In this document: piece by piece, positions 48,380 to 61,100 of the stretch
How positions within the stretch are numbered: position 1 is the stretch's first letter
Layout: each line of letters starts with the position of its first letter
Position numbers and translations under genes: made by a program
Assembly (NCBI GenBank): GCA_023627715.1
Contig: JAMAHW010000025.1
Location: forward strand, 248,001-312,000
Origin: Periconia sp. R9002
Taxonomy: Eukaryota; Ascomycota; Dothideomycetes; Pleosporales; Periconiaceae
DNA length: 64,000 nt
Direction: 5' to 3'
Notes under the pieces: generated by a model
The model's database searches: none
Seen by the model: only the letters and a program-made list of their open reading frames with translations
What the model was told of the DNA's origin: nothing

Positions 48380-51300
48380 ATGGAGCCTCCACCGAAATTT
48401 ACAAGCTTCAGACCCAAGGTCAAGCCCACAGAGCCTGTGGAAACATCATGGCCCGAGTCCAAGAAGCACAAATCACACAGAGAACAGAAAGAAAAGTCGC
48501 AACCAGAAAATTCTAGGAAACGCCGAGAATCATCAAAAGAGCGTGAGACAGTGCATCCTAAGGAAACGAGTCGCCAAGCATCCCGATCCTCGTCTTCCGG
48601 GCAGCCTGACGGTGACTATTTCTTTAGTGATAAGCGTGGTGACCCCGAAATCAATAAATACCTCGCTCCAAATCCCTACGAGGTTCCTCACTCCCGTACT
48701 ATTGGCAATGGCTATGTTCTCGGACTTCCCTTAGACTATAGAATCGACAGGAATCGCTCTGATGATAAAGAGGTCGCCATCACCTCCTCGAAAACTTTTA
48801 TTAAGCCGCCGGAAAGTTCCCGAAAGAAGCGCCCTCTAACGGATAGACATGCGTTAAAAAAACGTTATCTCAAGTCTATCAAATTCGTCAAGATCGGCAG
48901 CGAGGAAGACAGTCTCAATGCAGACTTCATTCCCTTTTCTAGAAGCAACAAGACAAAACGCAGCGAAATTTCCGGCGATGACTCTGAAGGAGCCGCCGAT
49001 TATCGGCAGCTGGATAGCTACGCGTCTGGGGATAGACCTTCTGATCCTGATGCGGAATACGAGTCCGAAACTGGGAGCCCCGCTGACTCGGAGCTGGCCC
49101 AGCGAAATGCGGCCCTTGAGCGCCAGACACATGAAAACCCAGAAGACGTCCATGGATGGATCGATCTCATCGCACACCAGGAAGCCATGATGACGTCGGA
49201 TTACGTGTCGGAATTGTCACCCTCCGACAGAATCCAACTTGCCGAAGTGCGAATCTCCATATACGAGCAAGCCTTGAAAAAGTTCGACTACGATGAAGGA
49301 AGCCAATCAAAGCTATACGGTGGCTTGATGTCCGAAGCTTCACATATATGGGACTCCTCGCGTCGTGCTGACAAATGGACTGAAATCCTTACGAAGTTTC
49401 CTCTGAATACGGATTTGTGGCTTCTCTACTTAAACGACGTTCAGTCTAATTGGACCACGTTCACCTACTACAAGTGCCGCGACGCATTTCTTGATTGTCT
49501 GAAAGCTCTGCGATCTGACGGCAGCCCAATACCTTCAGACTTCGTCCTCTACGTCGTCGTCCGTCTAACTTCTATGATCTATCAGGCTGGGTATTATGGG
49601 ATGGCTGTGGGAATTTGGCAAGCAATATTGGAATTTATCATACTACGACCTCGCTCAAACCTGAAACAATCTCTAGCAGAAAATTTGCGATCATTCGAGG
49701 AGTTCTGGGACAGTGATGTGGCTCGTGTGGGTGAGGAAGGCGCGACAGGCTGGCACCGCTTCGAACTGGGCAGCACACCTAAACATCCGGGAAGTTCAAC
49801 GGACGAGATGAACGATAACGATGTCTTGAACGTAGTGATGTTCTCTGATATTGAAGAGATATTGAAGAGTGTACCCCAAAACATCAATGTCCTTTCTCTT
49901 CTTAACGCCTTCTTGAGCTTCTGCCAACTACCTCCAATCGTTCAAGAGCACAATACCCAGCGATACCAGTTGGATCCGTTCCTCCAAGACGCATTCGCGG
50001 AGGACACACGCTATGTAAATGGAGCATTATACCCATCTCCGCACGTACTCGAGCAGTATTCTGGCTGTCCACTACGGAAAGACGAACCTGAAGCTGTATA
50101 CGAATTTTCCAACGTACTCGAACGGTACTCTCGCTGCCCACTACGGAAATATCAGGCCACCACAGAACTGCTGTTCCAAAATGTATTCCCGCAGAAATGC
50201 TGTGTGGTCGGCGCTTCATTTGTAAGGGACGTGTTCCAACTTGCTGCTGATACGAAAGCCGACGAGTTTATCGGTGTGTATCTTCTCGCGTTCGAATCAA
50301 ACTACTTCCCATTAGATACATACAAAACTGCAAAGCAACTACTAAAAGCCCACCCCATGAGCTTTCATCTGTATCATGCATACGGTTTAACTGTGGATAA
50401 ACAAAACCACTCTGAGAGGGCAGAATACATTTTTCAAACAGCATTATCAAAGCTGCAGCCTCCTTCGTCCAACATGCCTCTCTCTGCCCCGGGAAGCTTG
50501 GATCTGTTCAGTAGCTGGGTTTGGCAAGCGGTTCGAAAAGGTGATCATAGCTCGGGGCTCTGGCGCCTCACTGCTCCCAGCGGCGAACTCCCCGAGGACA
50601 ATCTCGAAGAAGAATCACCGTCCCAAGCTCTTCTCCTACGCATACGCAACCTACTATCTGGTATAACAATCTTTGCACTCCTTAGCGGAGATTACACTCG
50701 TGCCGTCACAAGTACATCCCTTTCGGCGCTTCTTGAGTACCTCTCGCAACCCTCGACCATTCATGCCGCCCTTTCCGTCCACTCATCCCTGACCGACCAC
50801 TTCAGAACTCATCCCAATCCCTCCGCACAAGAACTTCATGCTCAATTGATAGCTGCACTTTTAGCTCACCACACTATCAACGCATCACGGATCTCTGGGT
50901 ATCAGCGAAAGAGGGAAATTGTGAAACCGTCGCTTCTCCGCCATACCCTAGAACCCTTCCTCCAACAATTCCCTTCCAACACAATTCTACTATCTCTCTA
51001 TGCCGCAAATGAAGCGCGCTTCACATTGGAGAATCGTGTCAGGAACTTCTTTACCTCCCTACACAACCGAAATGACGTTGTTAGCACCGCATTTGCAATC
51101 CACCACGAGCAACTCCGCGCCCACGTCACTGCTGTCGCCGCCGCCCTCACCGCAACCTCGCCAACTGAGGATAATGGCCTATATCGACGAGTCCTGCCGC
51201 AGCCGTATTCAGTGCGCGCTGCTTTTACATCCGCCTCGAAAGCTTTTCCTCACTGCCCCGCGGTCCGTAAAGCGCATGCAGAATTCGAACTTGCTCACTT

Positions 51301-51706
51301 CGAATTCCTTAATCAGGTTGATGAACCCAAAAAATTACGTAAGTATTTTGAGATTGACCGAGAACAGTTCGCTATTCTGAATCCGTTCGAGGCAATTGTG
51401 TCAGATAGAACTCGAACAATGAAGCAGGGTAGACAAAAGCTCCGAGAAGTCTACGCCTCGGGTTACCCATCCGAGTCAAGGAAAAGAGACAGACAGAGAC
51501 TCCGTGAAGTCTACACCTCGGGCTTGACCAAATTACCCTGGCATAAAGCGTATATGCTCCTCGGACTCGAGATCGCAGACGTACTTCAGCGCAACGATGT
51601 CGGAAGGGAGAGCAGTGGGCGATGGAGAGATAAGGAGGACGATTTGAATATTTCGTTTGAACAAATCATGCTTGAGAAGGGCCTGGGAAACGAAAATTTT
51701 GACTAA
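48380..51706 (+). CDS. NRDE-2 family RNA-silencing/splicing factor
   Basis: A single exon of 1108 residues. The Lys/Arg/Glu/Ser-rich N-terminus (1-80) looks disordered and nuclear. The family block DYFFSDKRGDPEINKY follows (about 75-95). Then the NRDE-2 signature NPEDVHGWIDLIAHQE starts at about 252, and HAT-like helical repeats run to the end (for example LWLLYLNDVQ and MAVGIWQAILEFI). NRDE2 (Nrl1 in fission yeast) binds the Mtr4 exosome helicase and splicing factors and guards against cryptic introns and R-loops. The start at MEPPPKF is the first ATG of the conserved part, and the longer upstream frame is a low-complexity leader. Two internal tandem duplications (23 and 20 residues) are listed separately and may be strain-specific. 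Confidence 0.88.
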   Translation: MEPPPKFTSFRPKVKPTEPVETSWPESKKHKSHREQKEKSQPENSRKRRESSKERETVHPKETSRQASRSSSSGQPDGDYFFSDKRGDPEINKYLAPNPYEVPHSRTIGNGYVLGLPLDYRIDRNRSDDKEVAITSSKTFIKPPESSRKKRPLTDRHALKKRYLKSIKFVKIGSEEDSLNADFIPFSRSNKTKRSEISGDDSEGAADYRQLDSYASGDRPSDPDAEYESETGSPADSELAQRNAALERQTHENPEDVHGWIDLIAHQEAMMTSDYVSELSPSDRIQLAEVRISIYEQALKKFDYDEGSQSKLYGGLMSEASHIWDSSRRADKWTEILTKFPLNTDLWLLYLNDVQSNWTTFTYYKCRDAFLDCLKALRSDGSPIPSDFVLYVVVRLTSMIYQAGYYGMAVGIWQAILEFIILRPRSNLKQSLAENLRSFEEFWDSDVARVGEEGATGWHRFELGSTPKHPGSSTDEMNDNDVLNVVMFSDIEEILKSVPQNINVLSLLNAFLSFCQLPPIVQEHNTQRYQLDPFLQDAFAEDTRYVNGALYPSPHVLEQYSGCPLRKDEPEAVYEFSNVLERYSRCPLRKYQATTELLFQNVFPQKCCVVGASFVRDVFQLAADTKADEFIGVYLLAFESNYFPLDTYKTAKQLLKAHPMSFHLYHAYGLTVDKQNHSERAEYIFQTALSKLQPPSSNMPLSAPGSLDLFSSWVWQAVRKGDHSSGLWRLTAPSGELPEDNLEEESPSQALLLRIRNLLSGITIFALLSGDYTRAVTSTSLSALLEYLSQPSTIHAALSVHSSLTDHFRTHPNPSAQELHAQLIAALLAHHTINASRISGYQRKREIVKPSLLRHTLEPFLQQFPSNTILLSLYAANEARFTLENRVRNFFTSLHNRNDVVSTAFAIHHEQLRAHVTAVAAALTATSPTEDNGLYRRVLPQPYSVRAAFTSASKAFPHCPAVRKAHAEFELAHFEFLNQVDEPKKLRKYFEIDREQFAILNPFEAIVSDRTRTMKQGRQKLREVYASGYPSESRKRDRQRLREVYTSGLTKLPWHKAYMLLGLEIADVLQRNDVGRESSGRWRDKEDDLNISFEQIMLEKGLGNENFD
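50043..50149 (+). repeat. Tandem duplication inside NRDE2 (69-base period)
   Basis: The 38 bases at 50043-50080 recur at 50112-50149 with five differences, 69 bases apart. This gives a repeated VLE(Q/R)YS(G/R)CPLRK peptide at about residues 556-591. The frame is kept. Confidence 0.8.
51431..51524 (+). repeat. Tandem duplication inside NRDE2 (60-base period)
   Basis: The 34 bases at 51431-51464 recur at 51491-51524, 60 bases apart, encoding RQ(K/R)LREVY(A/T)SG twice (about residues 1018-1048). The frame is kept. Confidence 0.8.
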
Positions 51707-52103
51707 AGGGTGATTGAAGCTCTAAATCCATGAAGGGCATTTCTACATGCAATGTCCCTTGGGGGCTTAGGCAAGAGCATAGAGGTGGGTTTTTCTACGG
51801 AAGAATTGTACTATATGAATTCAAAGATGAGAGGCAGACCTGTGTTCTTTGATAAAAAGTTGAGCCCTCGGGAAGCAGACTTCGTATCAAACATCTGTAC
51901 GATAAGAATCAGACACCCAAAATAAAAGGATATTCCCCAAACCCCTTGCTCCAAGTTTCCCGCTCGCGGCGTATTCTGTTCTACGTGTACTGACGTTACT
52001 AGAGACAAAGCCGATATGTGGAATTTATGGAAATAAACTGGGAAGTATTAAGAATATTTGCATAGATCTATGATTGACCAGAATCCAAGGTTTCTCGGGT
52101 AAA
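51707..52103. other. Convergent spacer between NRDE2 and the PKS
   Basis: 397 bases between two facing 3' ends. No feature beyond presumed 3' processing regions. Confidence 0.6.
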
Positions 52104-55100
52104 TTATCTTGAATTATCTTCCAAGATCTCCTTCACTTCCCTGGCGCATTCCTGAATATATTGTTCAAACAGTTCAATTCTGCCCGACTTCCCCCAACAC
52201 GAGAACGGTACCTTGACTCCCTTTGACTCAAAATGAACCCAAAGTCCATTCGGATATACTGGCAAGGAGAATGCCTCCACAACCCCAGCTTTCAGACAAT
52301 CTGTCACCAACAAGGCTGGTCTAGAAGCTTTGTACAGATCGCTCCTAAAGAATTCCGGAAGATCCTCACCCTCCTCAACGCTCCATTGTAGGGACAGTAA
52401 GTGGCGATCTATGCCGTGCCCTTGGCTGCTCCTCATTACATTGTTGGTGTGTACCTTGACAGCGTTGAAAAAGAGACGTCGCAGCTCCGCCTTTGTAGTG
52501 CTCGAGCTAGATACTGCATCGCAAAACTGTTTCACTTCGGGCCATAGGATATGACTGAGCTCTACTCGTCCCTTCCGGAAATGTGCTAACCCAACTGACT
52601 CGTGTCCGACCGGGTTAAAGCCAAAGTACTTCTTGCTTGCCAGTTGAATGACCATTTGCATACCTGAGATTGGTGATACTCTGTAGTTGCGGAAGAAGTC
52701 GAAATTGACTGTCTCAACATCGAAACCCACGAAGTCGTGTAAGGAGGCGCGCTTCTTCAGCCCACCACGAGCCTTGAGAATCTCATCTTGAAGCTCCGGG
52801 CTCGTGTCGAAGATGTAAGAGCTGAGCGGAGGAACTTGTTGGAGCGGGACGCTTGCAGTGTGATTGTCGATAGCCTCTTGCACTAAATTGTTCAACCTTC
52901 TCATGGCGTAGCCATCGATCATGGAGTGCTCGCCTATTGTGGCGGACCAGGCATTGTCGCAAACTGCCAATTGCACAGTCTTATCACTCCATCTGTTGAA
53001 ACCGTTTAGCAGGAAGTGATGTGCTCGATCGCGGCTTGTCTCTGGTCTAGCGCCGTCAAGGTATATGACAAACTCCGATGATTCGATTGTGTGTAGCAAT
53101 TGCGCGTTCTGTTCGCTGATGTCGCGCAGTACTTCGCGATTGCTTGCCCAAGAATTCCGTTCGTCGGTGGTCAACACTCCAACCCATGATTCTTCTCCAG
53201 ATGAAGATTCGATTATGCTTTGAAATTGAGACTTCAGGATGCTCAGCGAAACATTCAAGTCTATTTTGAACGCGCGGCCGCGACGGAAAGCCACCAAGTA
53301 ATGGTTACCTGGGTATTTCACCACCACATCCTCGTCCTTTCGGGGCTCCCTTGTTGCATTGAAGAACTTATAATATTGATTTCGTTCGAGCTTTTGGCCT
53401 CGCTCAATTTGATGCTCTACTGTCCCCGCTTCAAGCTGGCGGCAGAAGTCATGGCAAGTGTGAGCTATAATAGCCGCTATTTCCGCTGCTGTGTGCTTGT
53501 TCTTATTCGAATGCGTACCCGCGAAATTGAGCTGTGGAACCAGTGGTTGTCGCGGTCGCAAGTACTGGAATCTGTTGTACATTTGCTCTTGCCAGTTATC
53601 AATGGCCGGGTCGTTCGCTAGCATGCTTAACCGCGCTTGGAGCTTGCGACCTGGACCTCCTGCTGCCCGAAATTCTTCCACCAGTCTTGTCGCTTCATTA
53701 TATTCCGAGGAGGAAAGGATGGGACTCACAGCTCTCAACCAAAGATCTAGACTCGCATCAAGATCTGGAAGGGGTTGTTTTGGTAGTTCCGAGTCATCGT
53801 CCGCTCCTTTAGCTACAGCAGAATGGTCTGCACCGTTTGAAAGTCCATTTGTTGTACCATTCTGGGATTCCTGCAAATACAAGTCAGAATTTAACATCTA
53901 GAATTATCATCTTGCCATTGACGGTGTTTTTGACTACGTAAAAATGTTAGAATGCTTACCGTTTCATTAGAAGTCTTGGACGTTACTTCGAATGAGCGAG
54001 CTGCCACCACGGTTGCCAGATGCACAATGCTTGGCGCATCATATATATCATTTGTCTGGAGTCTGACATGAAACGTCTGAATGAACCAGTTCTTCAACTC
54101 GACCAATGTCAAGGAATCAATCCCAAGCTGTCCCAGTCTGGAGGATGTATCAATATCCTTTTCATTTGCCACAAGTGTCTGCACTTTCTTAGCAATCGCC
54201 TCCGCGATCAACGCTTCTGCTTCATCCTTGGAACTTGCATTAGCCAACAGCTCATGGATATTACCAATTGTCTTTTCTGAGGCATTCGTTTCATTCCGCA
54301 TGTCGTGTCGTGGCAGATGTGAGAAAAGTGGGTTTTCTAAAGCGTCTTGTCGACCAGACGCGATCCACGATTGATAATCAAATCCCGAAGTGAGCAAGTT
54401 CGGGTTTTGCCGGGCGCCATCCTCACTCAACGCGTAGTCAACCAAAGCAATGACGTCTTTTCTTTGCATGTTTAGGAAACCCTGCCGCTGTAGAAGCTTT
54501 ACTGCACTTTCATCTTCAACCAGGACGCCAACATCTTGGATAATACCAGGACAAATGGCAATGAAGCGCGTCTGGTTGCTACTCTGCAAAGATGCAAGCC
54601 CAGCCAGATATGCATTTGCAGCAGCATAGTTGCCCTGGCCGGTTGTTCCGCTGGTGCCACCAATGAGTGATGACATCATCAGACAGAAGTCCAGAGAATG
54701 CTTGCTCAGCACTTTTAGAAGATTTTCAGTTCCATTTACCTTTGCATCAATACCAATCTGGAAGTCGTCCAGTTCCATAGCATGTAGCATTCGATAATGC
54801 GCGACCATGGTGGATTGGATGATGCCTCGAACTGGGGGCATATCTTCGAGACATGTCGATAGGGTTTCTGAAAGATTGGATTCGTTGGTAATGTCGCAAC
54901 TCAGCAGTCGCACATTGGCTTGCCTGCCTTGAAAAATACGCGCAACTTCTTCTTCCTCTTCCTGGGTCACCACGCGCCGGGACAGGAGCACGATATGTTT
55001 TGCTCCATGCCCGACCAGGTTCTTTCCAAGCTCAAAGCCAAGACCGCTTCGTCCTCCAGCGATGACATAGGTTGCGTTCTCCGATAAACACATTTGAGGT

Positions 55101-58100
55101 TTGAGAGGCGGTGCTTCCACAATGGCGTTTTCGCTCGCGTCTAGCACGATCTTACCCATATGGGTTCGGTTCTGCAGTGATATGAATGCGGCCCCCAACT
55201 CTTCCAGTGGCCGGACTTCAAAACCTGGCAGTCTCAATTTGCCCTCAGAAATTAACGATACTACCTTTTGAATCAACTGGCCTGATTTCGCGGGTTTGTG
55301 TTCTTGCAACAGCGATAGATCGACTGAGGCAAAGGTGATGTTTGAATCGAAGGGCGCCATCGAAAGTCTTGATCCCGTATGAATATCAGTTTTTCCAATC
55401 TCAACAAAAGTACCGAATCGAGATACACACGCCAAAGAGTCTTGGAGAAATTGACCAGAAAGAGAGTTTAGGACTACATCGACACCTTGCCCATTTGTGT
55501 GGCGACTAACACCTTCTTTGAAAGTCCTTAATTTGCTGGAGAAAATATGGCTCTCCGGAATACCAAACTCCTTGGTAAGAAAGCTCCTCTTTGATGCATT
55601 ACTGACAGTAGCGAATATTTTCGCACCGATCCACTGCGCGATAGTGATAGCTGCTTGCCCGACTCCACCGGCGGCAGAATGGATGAGAATGGTCTGGCCT
55701 TCTTCAAGGCGCGCAACATCAACAAGCGAGTGATATGCTGTTGCAAAGACAACTGGAATTGTTGCTGCTGCCGCCATTGACAGGATCGAGGGCAATTTTG
55801 CGATGCCTTGCCCACGAACACGAATGCGGCTTGCATAAGGAGTCGCTCCAAAACCACATACACGGTCTCCAATCTCGTATGATCCCCGGAATTTGGAGCC
55901 AACACCGACAACAATGCCTGAGAATTCCCCAGCCATGTTCAGCTTCTTCTTCGTGTGGCCACCGGCAATCAATACGTCTTTGAAGTTGATCCCCAGTGCC
56001 TCTACGCGGATTTCGAGATGTTCTGGCGAGAGTGGGCCTTGAATTGAATCGTCTACCTCGAATTTGATCTTGTCGATGATCCGCGCGTTATTCAATGATA
56101 ACCTCAGAGGCCTGTCTTTTTGATGGAAACTCTGACGCTCAATAGAAGCTGTGCCCAAGCTTTTAGCAACTCCATAGCTGAGATGCTTATCAGGCAGGAC
56201 CCTTTCAATATAGAGCTTGCATTCACTGAGAACACTGTCAAATTCAATAGTCGGTTGGGCCTGATCGGAAAGACGCATTGTGTTCACAAACTTGGACACT
56301 GCCTGTGCAAAATCGTTACGCATGCGCTGCTCTGAAATCGCATCCTGAACATTCAAAGTGTACGCCTTCAGTGATCGATTCTCCGTCCGAGCTGTGCGGA
56401 GAAAACCGGCTATCAAAGATTTCTTTGGGTTGCTGGCTGATGAAATATCCTCTTGTACGCTTACCCAGAGCAGGGATACTGGGTTGTTGACTAGTTGAGT
56501 GATCGACTTGAAGAGGATGCTGTCGTTACCTCCAAGCATGGGCGCAGCGCCGTCATCTAACACAAGATATAATTTCTTTGGGGAGGGCGTTACTTTTCGA
56601 ACAGGTACCGTGACCACATGTCGGCCAGTGCTTCGTATATTTGCTAGCAAATCTTGTACTAGCACAGGCTGCGTGGTCTCCCAGGAGGGTGGCAGCAAAA
56701 TCTCTACCGGGGTCAAGCGATCATCCTGGGGATCGGTGATGGGAATAGGCTTCGAGACGATCATCGAGCAGCGGTGTGCAGGGCCCTCGAAATCTTTGCC
56801 CACAATCGAAATGCCCTCTAATCCATTCCGCTCGAGCATCTTATTCCACCCGTCCTCTGATATTAGCGGGCCATTGATACGGCCGTCTTGTGCAGCCCAC
56901 CATCCCGGCAATACACCGATGGAGAAGTTGAGAAACGGCACCGTCACTGTTGTTTCGATCATCAAAATCCGACCGCCAGGCCGAAGTAGTTTCCGAATCC
57001 GAGACAATGCCTCATTGATCGAATGCGCAACATGAAGCACATTGGACGCGAGGATAATATCGAAAGTACCTTCGGCAAAACCTTGATCAACAGGGTCTTC
57101 TTGTAGATCCAGCTTGCGATATCGCATATGGTGATCCCACTTCTTGAGCCGTTCTCTTGATCTCTCAAAGAAAGAAGCCGAGACGTCTGTGAAATCGTAC
57201 GAGGCGAATGGAAAAGAGTCTTCACCTAGTGCTTGCAATATTGGTAGTGTAGCTCCGCCCGTTCCCGCGCCAATTTCCAGGACCGCCATGTTAGGATTCT
57301 TGAAAGTAAGGTGTCGGAGATATTCGATTGCGTATCCGTAACATCGGACGGATGCGTCATCTGCGTATAAGCGCCAGAGAAGGCCTTCCTCGGTGAATAA
57401 ACTCAGCGGTTCCACCTCACCAGTGACGATGCCTACAATATTTGCTCCGATCCGGGCGAGCACTTCGCCTTCAACTCCGAGTGTACGGGTCTCTTTCATG
57501 ATGTCTTCAGTACTAGAATTACGCGGTATCAAGGATATCAGATCATGGAATTCGGATGACGTGCAGAATCTTCGCATCCAGTCTACCAGTCGTTCATGGC
57601 GGCTGTGGACAATGTGTTGGGTATTTTCATTCAGCGTCCTGACTGCACTATCAATGAAAAACGCGGTGATCTTGTTCAGTGCGAGGAGCTTCGCAGCTTG
57701 TTCTGTAGTGACGATATTCGTCTCTTCTTTGTAGGGGCTGATGTCTTCCGCAATCAAATCGTCAACGTCCACACCCCATTTCTGAGAATATATGATGTTC
57801 CGTTGAGCAGCCGTACCCTGCCCATCTGCAAGTCCGATCTCTTGCAGCCGGAGACCGTGAATGTGCACGACGGGCTGTGCAAGGCCAGCATCATCCGTTT
57901 GGAAGACGTCAATATCAGCCGTGCAGGCTTGGCTCCACTGATCTGTGAGCTGAGTACACGAATGAAGTTGGGTCTCGGCGGCATTCCGAATACTTGGAAA
58001 TACAACAAGACTTTGAATAGAAGATGTCACTACCGATCCACCGGTGTATTCTGGGTCGGCTAGGGCAATTGATGGATGAAGGAAGCCATCGATGACTGCG

Positions 58101-61100
58101 GGATGCATCAGATGCGGCTGCATTGTACCTCCTGGCATACATTCTGCAATATTCGGCACCTGAAATGTGCTTAGAGCCTGGTTTCCCTTTGCAGAAATCC
58201 CCTTCATACAAGCAAAATGTGGGCCGTACGAGTTTCCTTTCTTTCGCATATTCCGGTAGAACGTGTTCGTGTCAATGGGCGCCAATGGCAAGACTTTAAT
58301 GCGCTCCAAGTGTTGTAGGTAGTCATCATGTGTGAGCGTTGCTTCGCGAGCCCCTTCTACTTCATCAACTCCGTATTCAAGCGTGGTCATTGCAGACCCT
58401 CGACAGTATTCAACGACAGTGCCAGTCTCTTCTGTACCGTACACAACGAAGTCGTCCCAGAGAGAGCCTTCTATTGGTAGGAGCTGGAGTTGAATTTCTA
58501 CTGACGCTCCGGATTCCGGTATCACCAACGGTGTGATGAATCTTAAATCTTTGAGCTCGTACTTTGCAACCTTGTTGGCTCTCCCGAAATCCTCCGTTAC
58601 TTGTCGTAAGGCTTCCAAGGCCATTGCTATATATCCTGCGGCGGAGAAGACAATCTCGCCATTGACTACGTGCTCTTGCAGCCACGGAAGTCTTTTCGTA
58701 TTAAGAATATGCCGCCAGGTCGGCCTCGGAGAACTCCGGCCTGGAATCTGTACACCGAGCAGATCGTGATATGGAAACTTACGAAAGCGGTGCTCTTTGC
58801 TGATTCTAGACTCGTGCCAGTATCTATTTGAGTGATTCCAAGGGTATGGTGGTAGCGAACTGACTACCTCGGGATGCTGATGTGGTCTCAAGATGGAGTT
58901 AATGATATCCAGCTTTATAGAGCAGCCTTGTACGAATAAATTGGCAGCGAGATTGGCAAATGTGTCTATCGAGTCTTTGTTTCGTGCCAATGCAGAAAAT
59001 TGATGCACTTTGATTTCTGGCGATCGGCTCGCTAAGATCTGACGGATCGGTCCAGCAAGCGCATTGTGTGGCCCTATTTCTAGTATCAACTGCGGCGATG
59101 ATTTGGACTCCGGTGTTGCATCCATGTTCAGCGCCTGGGAAATGGCATCTGAGAATCGTACTTTCGACACTAGGTTGTCGGTCCAATATTGAGGAATGAA
59201 GGGTGTTGTTTTCAGTTGTCCAGTCACCGATGAAACAAATTTTACTTCCTGTGCGGGTGCTTGAAATTTTAGGTGCTTGATGCAAGCTAGGTACTGCTCT
59301 GCCGCTTCTTGCATGTGATGGGAATGATATGCTCTGTCCACCAGTAGCCTGCGCGCGAAGACAAAGTCTGACTTCATTGCTGCTTCCAACTCATCTATAG
59401 CATCGCTGTCACCGGATATCGTGGTGCTCGCTGGACTGTTTGCGCATGCGATAACTGCTTTGCCTCTCTTGACCTTGGTTAAGTATGTCGCAGCTTGCTC
59501 TTCTCCTAGAGCCACTGCCAACATGGCGCCTTTTCTCACTTCATCTCTTCGTGTGCATGTTCCGCGATTCCAGGCGATACTTAAAGCAGAAGCCTGGTCC
59601 AGTGCCCCAGCGGCATATGCTGCAGCGATTTCACCACTTGAATGACCAACCACGGTATGAGGGCGGATCCCTATCTCTCTAAACAGGTCAACCAGTGCAA
59701 TTTGAATCGCACATGTCGCCGACTGTGCCAGCTCGCTTTCATTGATTCTGCTGGCCTCATTCTCTTTTGCAAGCTCCTCTATTAATGACCAATCTGTGCC
59801 GATAATGCGTAATAAACTGTCCGATTTGAGTAGGCTGGTTCGGAACGATGACTGAATGCCCATAAGCTCTCGTCCCATGGCATACCACTGAGCCCCCTGG
59901 CCAGTGAAAACAAAGAGAAGACGGGGGTGAGGGTAGGACCGATCTTTCGACGACGTGTATCCTTGGAGATTCGAAATGACATCTTCCACTGACCAAGCTG
60001 GAAAAGCAATACGGTGTTTCATAGATGCACGACGTGACGTAAGCGTGAAAGCCAAGTCCTCGAGTAGCTCTTCGGAAGCTGATTGTGCCGATGCCCAGTT
60101 TGCTACGTCTTGTGCCACCTTCGAGAGAGATCCTGGTGATTCTGCGGATAGAGCAATGAGGAGAGGATTTCGAGATGTTTGAGCTAAATCTTCCCGGTTG
60201 ATACCGTTTGAGGCACCATCTACACCGTTTTCCAGGCTACTGAAGCCTTTCGCTAGATAATCAACGCAATTTCCAAGTCCATTTAAACCATATGTTAGAC
60301 CATTGACGCCATTTTGGAAACCATGAAACCCATTTTTGAGACGGTCAGTACCATTAGGAAGACCAGTGACGCTTTTCGATAGACTTTTAATGGCTTTTCC
60401 TCTACTAGAGATGATTTCCGAAGCAGACTCGAGGATGAGGTGTGCATTAGTTCCTCCGTATCCATAGTTGCTGAGAGACAGCCGCCGTACAGTACCCTCC
60501 GGCCATTCCTCCAATTCCCGTGGTATCACCATGTTGAACTCATCTAAGCAAAGATTCGGTTTCAATGTCTCAATATTGATAGTTGCCGCAACCTTATCAT
60601 GCTCGAGCATCAACACTCCTTTGATTAGACCGGCAATTCCACTTGCCGCTTCCAAATGCCCTACGTTCGGCTTCACAGAGCCAATATAGAGCGGCGTATT
60701 CGTTTCCCCAGGTCTTCGAAGCGCTTTCTGTATGGCAGATACCTCCAATGGGTCACCAACTGCGGTTCCAGTACCGTGTGCTTCCACCACGGGCGTATCA
60801 TTCGGATCGAGTCGTGCATCCTTGTAAACGGACTTGATTAAGTCTCTTTGAGCGTCACTATTTGGAACCATGATACCATTCGTTTTGCCATCTTGATTGA
60901 CGCCTGTATTTCGAATGACTGCACGAATTGAATCGCCGTCTCGAATCGCGTCATCTAATCGCTTCAGCGCAACCATAGCGCCACCTTCACCCCTCCCATA
61001 GCCAGACCCGCGGTCGTCGAAGGAATAACATCTACCTTCTTCTGTAAAACATCTACTCTGGATTAGAGTCTGCGCTTGGGTGTCACATCAATGGCAAAAA

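Noticed and set aside
52104..53897. Carnitine acyltransferase region as a separate gene starting at ATG 53897
   Set aside because: Only about 60 bases separate it from the ACP exon. These bases have good splice signals, phases agree, and the fused architecture is known in fungal synthases. Transcript data could still overturn this.
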